Shown here piece by piece: positions 63,664 to 64,000 of a stretch of 64,000 nt of DNA (its first letter is position 1; each line of letters opens with the position of its first letter). This DNA comes from Viridothelium virens (taxonomy: Eukaryota > Ascomycota > Dothideomycetes > Trypetheliales > Trypetheliaceae), in NCBI GenBank assembly GCA_010094025.1, contig ML991873.1, positions 1 through 64,000 on the forward strand, written 5' to 3'. The notes under the pieces are model-generated. The model did not search any database and was not told the DNA's origin. It saw nothing but the letters and a program-made list of their open reading frames with translations. The position numbers were made by a program, and so were the translations under genes.

Positions 63664-64000
63664 ATGGGGAGAGCGTACGATCCAGACCAGGAAGCTCTAC
63701 TAAAGAACATCGATGCCGAGTCAGATTTCAGCGACGACGCTTCCACTGTCGCCTACCTAAAGAGAGTCTCCACGCCGTCTCCTCCCCTCTTCTTCTCTAT
63801 TGTTATCAACATTGTCTCGCTACTCTTCATAATCTTCCTCTTCTACCGGATACCTCAGATCTCGGAGGAAATATCTCCCTTTCCCCAGCTTGTGTACTCA
63901 CCAGCACAAGATATCTTGGCTTACAAGGTTGTGACATTCAGCAATGCCATCCAGGATGACCGCAGCAAGTACCAAGGTCTTCCCACGGACGAAGTTGACG
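63664..64000 (+). CDS. UstYa/DUF3328-family protein (partial, runs off the window)
   Basis: From an ATG at 63664, 112 codons stay open to the window end. An acidic cytosolic N terminus (DPDQEALLKNIDAESD) is followed by one transmembrane helix (FFSIVINIVSLLFIIFLFYR, about residues 43-62). The family hallmark SPAQDILAYKVVTFSNAIQD comes next, then the conserved KYQGLPTDEVD. The catalytic HxxHC motifs would be past the edge. UstYa-type proteins are copper-dependent oxidases that cyclise or hydroxylate peptides in ustiloxin, phomopsin, asperipin and cyclochlorotine biosynthesis. They also occur outside such clusters. Upstream neighbours in this window do not look biosynthetic. Confidence 0.88.
   Translation, partial: MGRAYDPDQEALLKNIDAESDFSDDASTVAYLKRVSTPSPPLFFSIVINIVSLLFIIFLFYRIPQISEEISPFPQLVYSPAQDILAYKVVTFSNAIQDDRSKYQGLPTDEVD

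Overview
The window is filamentous ascomycete (Pezizomycotina) nuclear DNA. Genes carry short GT-AG introns (about 40-180 nt, branch sites like CTAAC or CTGAC), and families typical of the group are present: Zn2Cys6 regulators, a Stc1-domain protein, a 6-MSAS-type polyketide synthase, a UstYa/DUF3328 protein and fungal MYND proteins. A class such as Leotiomycetes is plausible but is only a guess. Most gene models below were assembled by hand from splice signals and conserved motifs. Exon limits are predictions, but each model keeps its reading frame from start to stop.

Left part (1-25 kb): the 5' end of a pogo/Fot1-like transposase at the edge; a basic low-complexity protein; a regulator-like protein with three tandem Zn2Cys6 clusters; a histidine phosphatase; a GPI-anchored Ser/Ala-rich wall protein; sde2 and rps10 sharing a divergent promoter; an M20 carbamoylase/allantoate-type hydrolase; an eight-exon SDR; cytochrome c; a Stc1-domain protein; the NER factor rad7; and a C2H2 zinc-finger protein. 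Most of this is housekeeping sequence.

Middle part (25-49.5 kb): after about 3 kb with no supportable gene comes what looks like a secondary-metabolite locus. It holds an intronless 1810-residue partially reducing PKS (KS-AT-DH/TH-KR-ACP, no TE), a broken EthD-domain gene, a five-exon Zn2Cys6 regulator, a P450, a membrane-anchored type-B carboxylesterase, a multi-pass membrane protein, a zinc alcohol dehydrogenase and an SDR. The inventory resembles part of known 6-MSA-derived pathways, but no 6-MSA decarboxylase or classical transporter is visible. Product and boundaries are unknown.

Right part (49.5-64 kb): a BLOC-1 subunit 1 homologue; a decayed MYND gene and a shorter intact MYND paralogue; a small secreted Cys-rich protein; a TAPT1/Emp65-family ER membrane protein divergent from rpl3; two small proteins of unknown function; and, running off the window, a UstYa/DUF3328 protein, a family common in fungal RiPP and other metabolite clusters.

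Main points for a second look: the PKS locus with its decayed EthD gene; start codons split by an intron (AT|G) in both rps10 and rad7; microexons of 14 and 21 nt; a protein with three Zn2Cys6 clusters; and the UstYa gene at the right edge.
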